NCBI RefSeq assembly: GCF_002277895.1
Contig: NZ_CP022998.1
Location: forward strand, 3,701,501 to 3,765,500
Direction of reading: 5' to 3'
Length of the DNA: 64,000 nucleotides
DNA from: Rhizobium sp. 11515TR
GTDB lineage: Bacteria > Pseudomonadota > Alphaproteobacteria > Rhizobiales > Rhizobiaceae
Shown: in pieces, positions 8,958 through 16,978 of the stretch
How the letters are laid out: every line of letters begins with the position of its first letter
How positions within the stretch are numbered: position 1 is the stretch's first letter
Notes under the pieces: model-generated
What the model saw: only the letters and a program-made list of their open reading frames with translations
Told to the model about the DNA's origin: nothing
Database searches by the model: none
Program-made: the position numbers and the translations under genes

Positions 8958-10064
8958 TTACAACTTGCCCGCCCGCTGCTGGATCATCATGAAGGTATCG
9001 AAAGTATACTCGGAAAGCTGCATCCAAAGATAGGCATCTTTCTTGTAGGCGACCTGATCCTCATAGATGCGCTTGAAATAATCATTTGACTTGGAGAGAT
9101 CGGCATAAAGCGCGCTGGCTGCCTGGAAGCAGGCCTCCATGATCTCCTGGCTGAAAGGTCTGAGCGTCACACCCTGCTGCACGATATCCTTCAGTGCCTG
9201 GGGATTTTTGACGTCGTATTTCGCCAGCATGTTGGTGTTGGCGAAGGCGCAGGCGTCGCCGAGAATTGCCTGATAGCTTTTCGGCAGGGCATTCCATTTT
9301 TCCAGATTGAAGAAGGCATGCACCACGGCGCCGCCTTCCCACCAGCCGGGATAATAATAGTATTTGGCGATCTTCTGCAGACCGAGTTTCAGGTCGTCGT
9401 AGGGGCCGACCCATTCGGCCGCATCGACCGTGCCCTTGCTCAGCGCATCATAGACACCGTTGACCGCAATATCCTGCTGCGGGACGACTCCGATCTTCTC
9501 GATCACCTTGCCGGCCAGGCCGGCGATACGCATCTTCAGACCCTTGAGATCGTCGAGCGTATTGATTTCCTTGCGAAACCAACCACCCATCTGCGCGCCG
9601 GTGTTGCCTGCTGGAAGCCCTAAGATGCCCTGGGTCGCATAGAACTCGTTCATCAGCTTATTGCCGTTGCCCTGGTAGAACCAGGCATTGGTCAGCCGGG
9701 CATTGAGGCCGAATGGCAGCGCCGTGCCGATGGCATAGGTCGGATCTTTTTGCCAGAAATAATAGGAGCAGGTGTGCGCGGCATCAACGGCGCCGGCACT
9801 GACCGCATCGGCAGCCTGTGCACCAGGAACGATCTCACCGGCCTCATAGGTCTGGATGACGAAATTGCCGTTGGTCGCGTCGGAAACATGCGCGGCAATA
9901 TCTTCCGCGCCGCCATAGATCGTATCCAGGCTCTTGGGGAAGGAGGAGGTCATCTTCCAGGTGATCTTCGGATATTCCTGGGCAAGGGCCGGGCTCGCAA
10001 GCGCGGAAGCGGCAGCACCTGCGCCAACAGCTCCTGCCCGCCTGATGAAGGAACGGCGATCCAT
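8958..10064 (-). CDS. TRAP transporter solute-binding protein, TakP-like (Tat-exported)
   Basis: Periplasmic binding protein of a tripartite (TRAP) transporter, DctP superfamily. Start is MDRRSFIRRAG with GGGAGAA before it; this is a twin-arginine signal ending near SPALAQ (residues about 1-28). The mature part closely resembles the 2-oxo-acid binding protein TakP of Rhodobacter: FPKSLDTIYGGAE, NTGAQMGGWFR, EWVGPYDDLKLG, YYYPGWWEGG and the ending YTFDTFMMIQQRAGKL. TakP binds 2-oxo acids such as pyruvate with a metal ion; the substrate here is inferred only. Unusually, no DctQ or DctM membrane gene lies next to it: the neighbours are a GGDEF-EAL gene and a divergent amidotransferase. An AT-rich stretch of some 70 bases follows its stop codon. 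Confidence 0.9.
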   Translation of the reverse strand: MDRRSFIRRAGAVGAGAAASALASPALAQEYPKITWKMTSSFPKSLDTIYGGAEDIAAHVSDATNGNFVIQTYEAGEIVPGAQAADAVSAGAVDAAHTCSYYFWQKDPTYAIGTALPFGLNARLTNAWFYQGNGNKLMNEFYATQGILGLPAGNTGAQMGGWFRKEINTLDDLKGLKMRIAGLAGKVIEKIGVVPQQDIAVNGVYDALSKGTVDAAEWVGPYDDLKLGLQKIAKYYYYPGWWEGGAVVHAFFNLEKWNALPKSYQAILGDACAFANTNMLAKYDVKNPQALKDIVQQGVTLRPFSQEIMEACFQAASALYADLSKSNDYFKRIYEDQVAYKKDAYLWMQLSEYTFDTFMMIQQRAGKL

Positions 10065-10353
10065 CGAATTCTCCCATACGGACGGCATTACTGGGGAACG
10101 GCGCGTCCCCGTCACGGCGCAAGCGATGGAGCTAACCATGCCGCACCCGGTCTTTCAAGTTTGCTCTTGCACCGCATTATGGCGATTCCTGTACATCGGC
10201 GTAACGAGCCGACACAAAGCCTTGTGAAAACCTCTGCGCGTTGCCGGCCGGGCCGTATTCGCGTAAGTTCGTAAGGCGCAAGTCGCCCTCGGATCGACAT
10301 CATGATCGTCCAGAGGTCCAATGAACAAATGTCTGCAGCCTTCGGAGCCTTGC

Positions 10354-11142
10354 ATGCCCAGACCGATCATCGCCATTCCCGCCGATATCCGCGAGTTCGA
10401 TGGCACCAGCTGGCATGCGGTGCAGCTGCAATATGTACGCGCTGCCGTGAAGGCTGCGGGATTGATGGCGCTGATCGTTCCCGCACTTGAGTATGATAAT
10501 GATGCCGACGCCATTCTGGACAGGGTCGACGGGCTGCTCGTTTCCGGTTCGGCGACCAATGTGCATCCGTCTCTCTATGGAAAAGAAGCAAGGGATAGCG
10601 ATGGCCCCTTCGATCCGGCGCGAGACGCGACTTCGCTGCCGCTCATCCGCCGCGCCATCGACCGGGCCATTCCGATGCTCGCTATCTGCCGCGGCATTCA
10701 GGAACTGAATGTTGCCCTTGGCGGCACGCTTGCCAGCGAAATCCAGGACCAGCCGGGCATCTGGGATCACCGCAAGCCGCCGAATGTCGATCGTGATACG
10801 ATGTATTCGATCCGCCAGAGCGTCTTCGTCAAGGAAGGCTCCTGCATCGCCCGTGTCGTCGGGTCAGGTGAAGTGCGTGTCAATTCGCTGCATCGCCAGG
10901 CGATCGCCGATACCGCGCCGAGACTGCAGGTGGAAGCGCTGGCCGAGGACGGCACGATCGAAGCCGTTTCCGTTATCGGAGCCAAGGCCTTTGCCGTCGG
11001 CGTGCAATGGCATCCGGAATATTGGGCGGAGACAGATTCGCCGTCGCTGAAGCTCTTCACCGCCTTCGGGGATGCCGTGCGCGACTATGCTGCGAGCAAG
11101 GAGCGGCCTGCGGTCGCTCCATATCCGCAAAAAGCCATATGA
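10354..11142 (+). CDS. Class I glutamine amidotransferase-like hydrolase, peptidase C26 (PuuD-like)
   Basis: Gamma-glutamyl hydrolase of the PuuD/C26 group, which splits gamma-glutamyl amide bonds such as gamma-glutamyl-GABA in putrescine breakdown. The catalytic cysteine lies in AICRGIQELNVALGG and the catalytic histidine and glutamate in VQWHPEYW near residues 220-227; the family stretch VNSLHRQAI is present. Start is placed at MPRPIIAIPADI (GGAG six bases upstream); an ATG 33 bases earlier also has a fair ribosome site. The gene ends one base before the stop of the convergent dehydrogenase gene. No other putrescine pathway gene is adjacent, though an ornithine decarboxylase occurs about 11 kb away, so the exact substrate is open. 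Confidence 0.88.
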   Translation: MPRPIIAIPADIREFDGTSWHAVQLQYVRAAVKAAGLMALIVPALEYDNDADAILDRVDGLLVSGSATNVHPSLYGKEARDSDGPFDPARDATSLPLIRRAIDRAIPMLAICRGIQELNVALGGTLASEIQDQPGIWDHRKPPNVDRDTMYSIRQSVFVKEGSCIARVVGSGEVRVNSLHRQAIADTAPRLQVEALAEDGTIEAVSVIGAKAFAVGVQWHPEYWAETDSPSLKLFTAFGDAVRDYAASKERPAVAPYPQKAI

Positions 11143-12111
11143 TCAGCCGCGCGGCTTGACCGGCGTTTCCGGCACCGGCGTCACAGGCTCACCCCTGGCG
11201 AACCATTCGATGATGTTGTCGGCGACGAGATCGGCCATGGCATCGCGCGTCGGCACCGAGGCCGAGGCCACATGCGGCAGCAGCGAAACGTTCGGCAGCG
11301 AGAGATATCCGGCCGGGACATTCGGTTCGTCGTAGAAGACATCGAGGCCGGCAGCGCCCAACGTGCCGTTGCCGAGGGCTGTTATCAGCGCGTCGTCATC
11401 GACGGACCAGCCGCGGCCGACATTGATGAACACGCCCTGCGGCCCAAGAGCCGAGAGGATGTCTGCGTTAATGACCTTATGCGTCTCCGGCGTCTTCGGC
11501 ACGATCGAAATCAGCGTATCCACCGACTGCGCCATCTCCTTCAGCGTCGGGTAGTAATCGTAAGGCAGGGAGTCACGGGGCGTACGGGTGTGATAGCCGA
11601 TCTTCACCTTGAATGGCTCCAGCCTTCTCGCGATCTCCAGGCCGATGCGGCCAAGGCCATTGATGCCGATGCGGCGTCCCTTCATGGAAAAGGGCGAGAG
11701 CGGGAAGGCTTCCTCCTTTGCCCAGCGCCCCTCGCGCAGCCAGCTTTCCGCCTTGGGAAACTGTCGCAGCGTGTTCAGCAGCAGGGCGATCGCGGTATCA
11801 GCAACCTCGTCATTCAGGACATCAGGCGTATTGGCGACGACAATGCCCTTGGAGGCAGCGTGCTTGACGTCGATGCCGTCATAGCCGACGCCGAAATTGG
11901 CAATGACTTCGAGCTTGGGAAAGGCATCGATCCAGCCGGCATCGAAGCCACCCGCAACGGCAACGCCGCGGATGCGAGCCGCGGTTTCCGCATCGACCTC
12001 CGGGCCGCCATCGCGTTCGACCGAAACGATATCGAACTGCTTCCCGAGCCTTTCGAGGACACGCGGGTGTATCTTCCCCGGAACGAGGACGGCGATGCGA
12101 CTATCGGACAT
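11143..12111 (-). CDS. D-2-hydroxyacid dehydrogenase (glyoxylate/hydroxypyruvate reductase type)
   Basis: NAD(P)-dependent D-2-hydroxyacid dehydrogenase of 322 residues. The dinucleotide loop is GLGRIGLEIARRL (about 150), the catalytic Arg sits in NVGRGWSVDDDAL, the Glu in DVFYDEP, and the catalytic His in LLPHVAS, which are the three active-site positions of the family. Start MSDSRIAVLVPG follows an AAGAGGAAAG ribosome site. It follows a LacI-type regulator on the same strand with a gap of about 40 bases, so the regulator probably controls its own operon. Likely substrates are glyoxylate or hydroxypyruvate; a sugar-acid derivative is equally possible given the LacI partner. Confidence 0.9.
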   Translation of the reverse strand: MSDSRIAVLVPGKIHPRVLERLGKQFDIVSVERDGGPEVDAETAARIRGVAVAGGFDAGWIDAFPKLEVIANFGVGYDGIDVKHAASKGIVVANTPDVLNDEVADTAIALLLNTLRQFPKAESWLREGRWAKEEAFPLSPFSMKGRRIGINGLGRIGLEIARRLEPFKVKIGYHTRTPRDSLPYDYYPTLKEMAQSVDTLISIVPKTPETHKVINADILSALGPQGVFINVGRGWSVDDDALITALGNGTLGAAGLDVFYDEPNVPAGYLSLPNVSLLPHVASASVPTRDAMADLVADNIIEWFARGEPVTPVPETPVKPRG

Positions 12112-12152
12112 GAATCTTTCCTCTTGAGATACGGTTCGGCGCCGCACCGCTG

Positions 12153-13172
12153 CTAGCGAGCTTTGTAAGGCGCCGTCGATTGGCGGATGCGCATTTCCGG
12201 CTTGATAAGATGGATACCATCCGGCTCATGGCTTCCCGCCAGCCTATCCAAAAGCGCGCGCGCTGCAAGCCTTCCGACCTCGGCCTGACCGTTCCAGACG
12301 GTGGTCAACGCCGGCGTTGCGATCGCAGCCTCCTCCAGATCGTCATAGCCGGTGACGGAAATGTCCCGGCCGGGGACGAGGCCGGCGCGTGAAATGCCGT
12401 TCATGAGACCGATGGCAACCAGATCGTTCCAGCAGACAGCCGCCGTCGGCTTCTGCGGCAACGACAGGAAGTGCACGGCCGCCTCGAAGCCGCCCTGCTT
12501 AGAGCGTGCGCCGGGAATGCGCAGATTGGGATCGACCTCGATGCCCGCCTTGCGCAGCGCATTCACATAGCCCTGGTAACGGTCGCGCCCTGTCGAGGTC
12601 TGATCGGTGCCGCCGATCATGGCAATGGAGCGATGACCGAGGCTGATCAGATGGTTGGTCGCAAGCGAGATACCGTAGCTGTCGTCGCCTCGAAAGGTCG
12701 GCAGATCCAGCGCTTCTATCTGTCGCGCGACGAGGATGGCCGGCATGCCGTTTTCTTCAGCAAGCTCGAAATCCTCGGGCGGCGTCCCAATTGCCGGCGA
12801 CATGATGACGCCATCGCCGCCGAGCTGCAGCAGCGTTTCGATGAAGGTTCGCTGCTTTTCGACGGAATCATAGTGATTTGAGAGGATGAAGGTGTGGCGG
12901 CTGCGATCGAGCTCGCTTTCGATTGCCTTCAGGATTTCTCCATAGAAGGGGTTCATGATGTCATGAACGACGACACCGATGATGCCCGATCGTGATGTCC
13001 TGAGACTTGCCGCGCGGCGATTGTAGATATAGCCCAGCGCGCGGGCCTGATCCTTGATCTTCTCACGGGTATTGACGGCGACCAATGGGCTGTCGCGTAA
13101 GGCCAGAGATACGGTTGCCGTCGAAATGCCGAGCGTTTCCGCAATTGTAGAAAGCTTTATCTTTTGCGCCAC
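12153..13172 (-). CDS. LacI family transcriptional regulator
   Basis: Sugar-type repressor with an N-terminal helix-turn-helix (KLSTIAETLGISTATVSLALRDS, hinge helix RRAASLRTSRSG) and a periplasmic-binding-protein-like effector domain. The start is a GTG (product begins VAQKIKLST) because GGGGAGG lies six bases before it; an upstream ATG would add 11 residues without such a site. It is followed by the 2-hydroxyacid dehydrogenase gene, its likely target. The AT-rich upstream region holds overlapping TTTAAA/TTTAAT repeats that could be its operator. Effector unknown. Confidence 0.9.
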   Translation of the reverse strand: MAQKIKLSTIAETLGISTATVSLALRDSPLVAVNTREKIKDQARALGYIYNRRAASLRTSRSGIIGVVVHDIMNPFYGEILKAIESELDRSRHTFILSNHYDSVEKQRTFIETLLQLGGDGVIMSPAIGTPPEDFELAEENGMPAILVARQIEALDLPTFRGDDSYGISLATNHLISLGHRSIAMIGGTDQTSTGRDRYQGYVNALRKAGIEVDPNLRIPGARSKQGGFEAAVHFLSLPQKPTAAVCWNDLVAIGLMNGISRAGLVPGRDISVTGYDDLEEAAIATPALTTVWNGQAEVGRLAARALLDRLAGSHEPDGIHLIKPEMRIRQSTAPYKAR

Positions 13173-13244
13173 GCGCGCCCTCCCCGTGAAACGCAGCCGT
13201 AACATATCCCGTTCGTTTTACGATTCCGGAATTTAAAATCTTTA

Positions 13245-13259
13245 ATTAAAAGCTTTAAT
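13245..13259. promoter_or_regulatory. AT-rich inverted repeat upstream of lacI/dehydrogenase pair
   Basis: ATTAAA-AGC-TTTAAT is a perfect 6-bp inverted repeat within a strikingly AT-rich 40-base patch that also contains a second similar TTTAAA/TTTAAT block just upstream. The position, 70 to 90 bases before the LacI gene, fits an operator, but AT-rich repeats arise easily by chance and the CG centre usual for LacI sites is absent. Confidence 0.3.
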
Positions 13260-13290
13260 CACGCCGCGCAACACGAATTCTTGAGGATTC

Positions 13291-13803
13291 TCAGAATTCG
13301 TCATCATCCTCATCATCATCGCCGGCCTGGAGATTATGCTCGATTGTCTTGAGCAGCCGGACAAGCGAGCGGATATCTTTTTCCGAGAAGCCGCGGGTCG
13401 CTAGCTCATCGCAGCTCGCGGCCGAACTTTCAATCTCGCTGACGCTGTTTCGCCCCGCTTCAGTCAGATAGACCTTGGTCAGGCGGGCATCGTCCGCATC
13501 CGGCCGCCGTTCGACGAAGCCTTGCGCCTCCATGCGCCCGATCGTACGCGTCATCGTCGGCGCCTTGACGCCGAGCTTTTGCGCCAGCGTACCGGCCGGA
13601 AGACCATCATTTGCCGCGAGCGCAAGAATGACACCGTCCTGCCCGGCGTAAAGGCCGCTCGCCGTCAGGCTGCGCGTCATCACCGTGCGCATGGACCGCG
13701 CTGCCTGCGTCAAGGCCGGCGACAGATCGGCAAGCGTGTAGTCCTGGTGATCCTTCTTCTTACCTGACTTACTTTTCTTCCCGACCTTGTTCTTTTTGCC
13801 CAT
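13291..13803 (-). CDS. MarR family regulator with charged tails
   Basis: A 170-residue winged-helix regulator: the recognition region is LPAGTLAQKLGVKAPTMTRT followed by the wing ERRPDADDARLTKVYLTEAG, typical of MarR. Odd features are the ends: the first 18 residues are mostly lysine, glycine and serine, and the last ten are mostly aspartate and glutamate. These tails lie outside the MarR fold and could pair with each other or contact nucleic acid. It is divergent from the creatininase-like gene, with 86 bases between start codons, so that gene is a candidate target. Ligand unknown. Confidence 0.88.
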   Translation of the reverse strand: MGKKNKVGKKSKSGKKKDHQDYTLADLSPALTQAARSMRTVMTRSLTASGLYAGQDGVILALAANDGLPAGTLAQKLGVKAPTMTRTIGRMEAQGFVERRPDADDARLTKVYLTEAGRNSVSEIESSAASCDELATRGFSEKDIRSLVRLLKTIEHNLQAGDDDEDDDEF

Positions 13804-13889
13804 CGTGATTCCGTTGACCTTTTCGCCGCTAAGTCATCACGCTATGACATTGCGCAGGTTACTGACATAAACAAGAGGTACATCCTCAG

Positions 13890-14681
13890 ATGGCGCATCC
13901 TTTGCCATGTTTCGATGACAATGATGAAACATTGACGCTCGAAGAGCGAAGAAAATGGATCGCCGTACTGCCACTTGGCGCCTATGAGCAACACGGCCCG
14001 CATTTGCCGTTCGAAACCGACGCACTCATCGCGGAAGGAATCGTCTCGCGTCTCAAGGTTGCCTTGCCGGCAAACCTCCCGGTCACGTTTCTCGCCGTCG
14101 AGCCGGTGGGCTATTCGATCGAGCATATGGATGTCGCCGGTACCCGGACGCTGGCTTTTGACGAAGCTGTTCTGCGGTGGCTCGGCATTGCCGAGCAGAT
14201 GAACAATCTCGGCATCCGCAAATTCGTCATGCTGAATGCCCATGGCGGCAACTCGCCGCTGATGACCATCGTCGCAACGGAAGCGCGTGTGCGCTTCAAC
14301 ATGCTGGCGGTTGCCACCAGCTGGACGCGTTTCGGCGTGCCGGACGGGCTGATCGCGCCCGAGGACAAAGCCATCGACATTCACGGCGGCGATATCGAGA
14401 CATCGGTCATGCTTGCCCTGCATCCGGAAAAGGTTGACATGTCGAAGGCGGCAAACTTCCCGTCACGACAATCGGAGTTCATCAAGGGCTTCAAGCATCT
14501 GCGCGCCTATGGACCTCACGCCTTCGGCTGGAAAATGGCCGATCTGAGCAGCCAGGGTGTGGCCGGCAACGCGGCCGTGGCCACGGCGGAAAAAGGCGAG
14601 TGGCTCATCGCACATGCCGTCAAGGGCCTCATCGAGCTGCTTGAAGATATCGACAGCTTCGATATGTCGACGCTGTCGTGA
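13890..14681 (+). CDS. Creatininase family amidohydrolase
   Basis: Metal-dependent amidohydrolase of the creatininase fold (also seen in MftE peptidases and formamide hydrolases), 263 residues. Metal ligands and active-site blocks are visible: LPLGAYEQHGPHLPFETDA (about 30-48), NAHGGNSPL (about 122-130) and HGGDIETSVML (about 168-178). These proteins bind Zn or Mn. The real substrate cannot be read off: creatinine, a formamide or a small peptide are possible. It is transcribed away from a MarR gene and toward the Zur-box/CobW unit, though a 140-base gap separates it from the latter. Confidence 0.85.
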   Translation: MAHPLPCFDDNDETLTLEERRKWIAVLPLGAYEQHGPHLPFETDALIAEGIVSRLKVALPANLPVTFLAVEPVGYSIEHMDVAGTRTLAFDEAVLRWLGIAEQMNNLGIRKFVMLNAHGGNSPLMTIVATEARVRFNMLAVATSWTRFGVPDGLIAPEDKAIDIHGGDIETSVMLALHPEKVDMSKAANFPSRQSEFIKGFKHLRAYGPHAFGWKMADLSSQGVAGNAAVATAEKGEWLIAHAVKGLIELLEDIDSFDMSTLS

Positions 14682-14711
14682 CTATGCGGCAAACCGCCTG
14701 TCCGCAACCCA

Positions 14712-14728
14712 ATGTGATCTTATAACAT
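14712..14728. promoter_or_regulatory. Zur-box-like operator upstream of cobW
   Basis: ATGTGATCTTATAACAT is an imperfect palindrome whose right half, TATAACAT, is identical to the conserved half of known Zur operators; compared with the E. coli Zur core it differs at two positions. It lies about 90 bases before the CobW start. A Zur site here fits the known role of COG0523 GTPases induced under zinc starvation. Confidence 0.55.
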
Positions 14729-14820
14729 ATAAAAGCCTTTGAACTGGCGTCTCCAACTCCTTATATGGATCCCGACCAATGTCTGCTCCCCGGGGCAACC
14801 TTCCATATTTCGAGGCTCCC

Positions 14821-15912
14821 ATGACCGAAACAGCCACGCAAAAGCCCGTTCCCGTCACCGTTCTCACCGGCTATCTCGGCGCCGGCAAGACGACGCTGCT
14901 CAACCGCATCCTTTCGGAAAACCACGGCAAGAAATACGCCGTCATCGTCAACGAATTCGGCGAGATCGGCATCGACAACGACCTGATCGTCGAGTCGGAT
15001 GAAGAAATCTACGAAATGAACAACGGGTGCGTCTGCTGCACCGTGCGCGGCGACCTGATCCGCGTCGTCGAAGGCCTGATGCGCCGCCCTGGCCGCTTTG
15101 ACGGTATCATCGTCGAAACCACCGGCCTTGCCGATCCGGTTCCTGTCGCCCAGACCTTCTTCATGGATGACGATGTCCGCGCCAAGACCGAACTCGACGC
15201 CGTCGTAGCACTCGTCGATGCCAAGCACCTGCCGCTGCGCCTCAAGGACAGCCGCGAAGCGGAAGACCAGATCGCCTTTGCCGACGTCGTCGTCATCAAC
15301 AAGTCCGATCTCGTCTCTCCGGAAGAGCTGGCTCAGATCGAAGATATCGTGCGCGCCATCAACCCGGCTGCCCGCGTCTACAAGACCACCCGTTCTGGCG
15401 TCGAGCTTGCACGCGTGCTGAACCAGGGCGCCTTCAATCTGGAACGCGCGCTGGAAAATGATCCGCATTTCCTCGAGCACGGCCACGAGGATCACGTCTG
15501 CGGTCCGGATTGCGATCATCACCATCACGACCATGATCACGATCACCACCATCATCATGACCACGATCATGATCACGACCACCATCATCATGGCCTATCG
15601 CCGATCCACGACGTCACCGTGCAGTCGGTTTCGCTGCGTGGCGGCGAGATGAACCCGGAGCGCTTCTTCCCCTGGATCCAGAAGGTTACGCAGACGCAAG
15701 GCCCGAACATTCTGCGCCTCAAGGGCATCATCGCCTTCAAGGACGACCCGGAGCGTTATGTCGTTCAGGGCGTCCACATGATCATCGAAGGCGATCACCA
15801 GCGCCCCTGGAAGGACGGCGAGAAGCATGAAAGCCGCCTCGTCTTCATCGGACGCGAACTCGACCGTGAAAAGCTGGAAGCCAGCTTCAAGGCGTGCGAG
15901 GCGTCTGCCTGA
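14821..15912 (+). CDS. CobW/COG0523 GTP-binding metal chaperone with His/Asp-rich stretch
   Basis: G3E-family GTPase that supplies metal (probably zinc) to client proteins. Seen are the P loop GYLGAGKTTLLN (about 14-25), the metal-binding CxCC in NNGCVCCTVRGDL (about 67-79), the guanine motif NKSD (about 160), and a C-terminal CobW domain ending with the family HMIIEGDHQRPW block. Between the GTPase and C-terminal parts a run of about 35 residues is almost only His and Asp, preceded by CGPDC, a likely metal reservoir. The start chosen has GAGG six bases upstream; an ATG 42 bases earlier is possible. Its stop overlaps the start of the WD40 gene (TGATG), showing coupling, and a Zur-like box precedes it. 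Confidence 0.92.
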   Translation: MTETATQKPVPVTVLTGYLGAGKTTLLNRILSENHGKKYAVIVNEFGEIGIDNDLIVESDEEIYEMNNGCVCCTVRGDLIRVVEGLMRRPGRFDGIIVETTGLADPVPVAQTFFMDDDVRAKTELDAVVALVDAKHLPLRLKDSREAEDQIAFADVVVINKSDLVSPEELAQIEDIVRAINPAARVYKTTRSGVELARVLNQGAFNLERALENDPHFLEHGHEDHVCGPDCDHHHHDHDHDHHHHHDHDHDHDHHHHGLSPIHDVTVQSVSLRGGEMNPERFFPWIQKVTQTQGPNILRLKGIIAFKDDPERYVVQGVHMIIEGDHQRPWKDGEKHESRLVFIGRELDREKLEASFKACEASA

Positions 15913-16901
15913 TGCCGACTGTTGCTCCGCTTGATATCGACGGCCACGTTCTGGCCGTCGAATTTTTAGGTGATACCCCTTTCTTCGCCAGCGCCGCCGG
16001 CGCAGTCCACCGCCTCGAAGGCGGCGAGAAGGTTACCGAAGCCCATCACGGAATGCTGACCTGCATCCGCGATCCCTATAGCGAGAGCCTGATTTCGGGC
16101 GGTGAGGACGGCAAGGTCTTGCGGATCGCAGCCGATGGCAGCACAACGGTACTGGCCGAAGCGCCGCGCAAATGGATCGGCCAGCTTGCAGCCGGCCCGC
16201 AGGGCGCCGTCGCCTATTCCTACGGCAAGAGCACCTTCGTGCGGCTCTCCGACGGGGCGACGAAAGAGTTTCCGGAAGAACGTACCGTCGAAGGCATCGC
16301 CTTCGCTCCCAAGGGCCTGCGCATCGCGGTTGCCCGCTATAACGGCGTATCCCTGCACTGGGTCGGCATGAGCGCCCAACCGGTCAATCTGGAATGGAAG
16401 GGCGCCCACACCAGCGTCACCTTCTCGCCGGATGGTCAGTTCATCGTCACGACCATGCAGGAAAATGCGCTGCACGGCTGGAAGCTGGATACAAAGCCCG
16501 GCGCCGAAGCGCGCCATATGCGCATGACCGGCTATCCCGCCAAAGTGAAGTCGCTCTCCTGGTCCAACAAGGGCAAGTGGCTTGCCTCGTCGGGCGCACC
16601 GGCGGCGATCGTCTGGCCCTTCCAGGGCAAGGATGGCCCGATGGGCAAGGCACCGCTGGAGCTCGGCACGCGCGCCAACATCATGGCAACCTCCGTAAAA
16701 TTCCATCCCGCCGAGGATATCCTCGCCATCGGCTTCATCGATGGTATGATCCTAGCGGTTCGCATCGGCGACGCCAAGGAAGCGCTCTTGCGCCGGCCCG
16801 GCAAGGGTGCGATCACAGCGATGAGCTGGAGCAAGTCCGGCAAGCTGCTCGCCTTCGCCTCCGAAGCCGGCGACTGCGGTGTCGTGGACATCTCCGGTTA
16901 A
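15912..16901 (+). CDS. WD40-repeat protein coupled to CobW
   Basis: Predicted soluble beta-propeller of 329 residues, no signal peptide. WD40-like blades can be followed through segments such as GGEDGKVLRIAADGS, AFAPKGLRIAVARYNGVSLHWVG, FSPDGQFIVTTMQENALHGWKLD and SWSNKGKWLASSGAPAAIVWPF. Its ATG overlaps the stop of cobW, so both proteins are made from one message and probably act together. In rhizobia this gene is typically found beside the COG0523 GTPase; its function is not established. By context it could be a scaffold or client in zinc allocation. Its own stop codon is formed by the first bases of a palindromic repeat. Confidence 0.85.
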   Translation: MPTVAPLDIDGHVLAVEFLGDTPFFASAAGAVHRLEGGEKVTEAHHGMLTCIRDPYSESLISGGEDGKVLRIAADGSTTVLAEAPRKWIGQLAAGPQGAVAYSYGKSTFVRLSDGATKEFPEERTVEGIAFAPKGLRIAVARYNGVSLHWVGMSAQPVNLEWKGAHTSVTFSPDGQFIVTTMQENALHGWKLDTKPGAEARHMRMTGYPAKVKSLSWSNKGKWLASSGAPAAIVWPFQGKDGPMGKAPLELGTRANIMATSVKFHPAEDILAIGFIDGMILAVRIGDAKEALLRRPGKGAITAMSWSKSGKLLAFASEAGDCGVVDISG

Positions 16902-16970
16902 AGCAATTCCAGGAAAAGTGCACAGCTGTTTTCCGTCCGGAATTGCGTGAAAACAATGAGATGCAGAGAG
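16899..16970. repeat. Palindromic intergenic repeat, family A copy 1
   Basis: Two nested stems: outer GCAATTCC / GGAATTGC with 28 bases between the arms, inner GGAAAA / TTTTCC. The same design occurs after the TetR gene (near 53.7 kb) and after the CHAD gene (near 29.8 kb) with different paired bases. The element begins with the TAA that ends the WD40 gene. It resembles the RIME-type mosaic elements known in rhizobia. Confidence 0.75.
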
Positions 16971-16978
16971 ACAGGATT

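Noticed and set aside
10065..10353. TRAP small permease subunit beside the binding protein
   Set aside because: The gap holds no hydrophobic frame of suitable size; only shadows.
15515..15592. Short CATCAT/GATCAC near-repeats suggesting a tandem repeat array or CRISPR
   Set aside because: They are codons of the His/Asp-rich stretch of CobW; no spacer-repeat regularity.
16394..16978. Longer cysE start inside the WD40 gene
   Set aside because: The upstream part of the frame is the WD40 gene in another frame; SATase proteins have no such extension.
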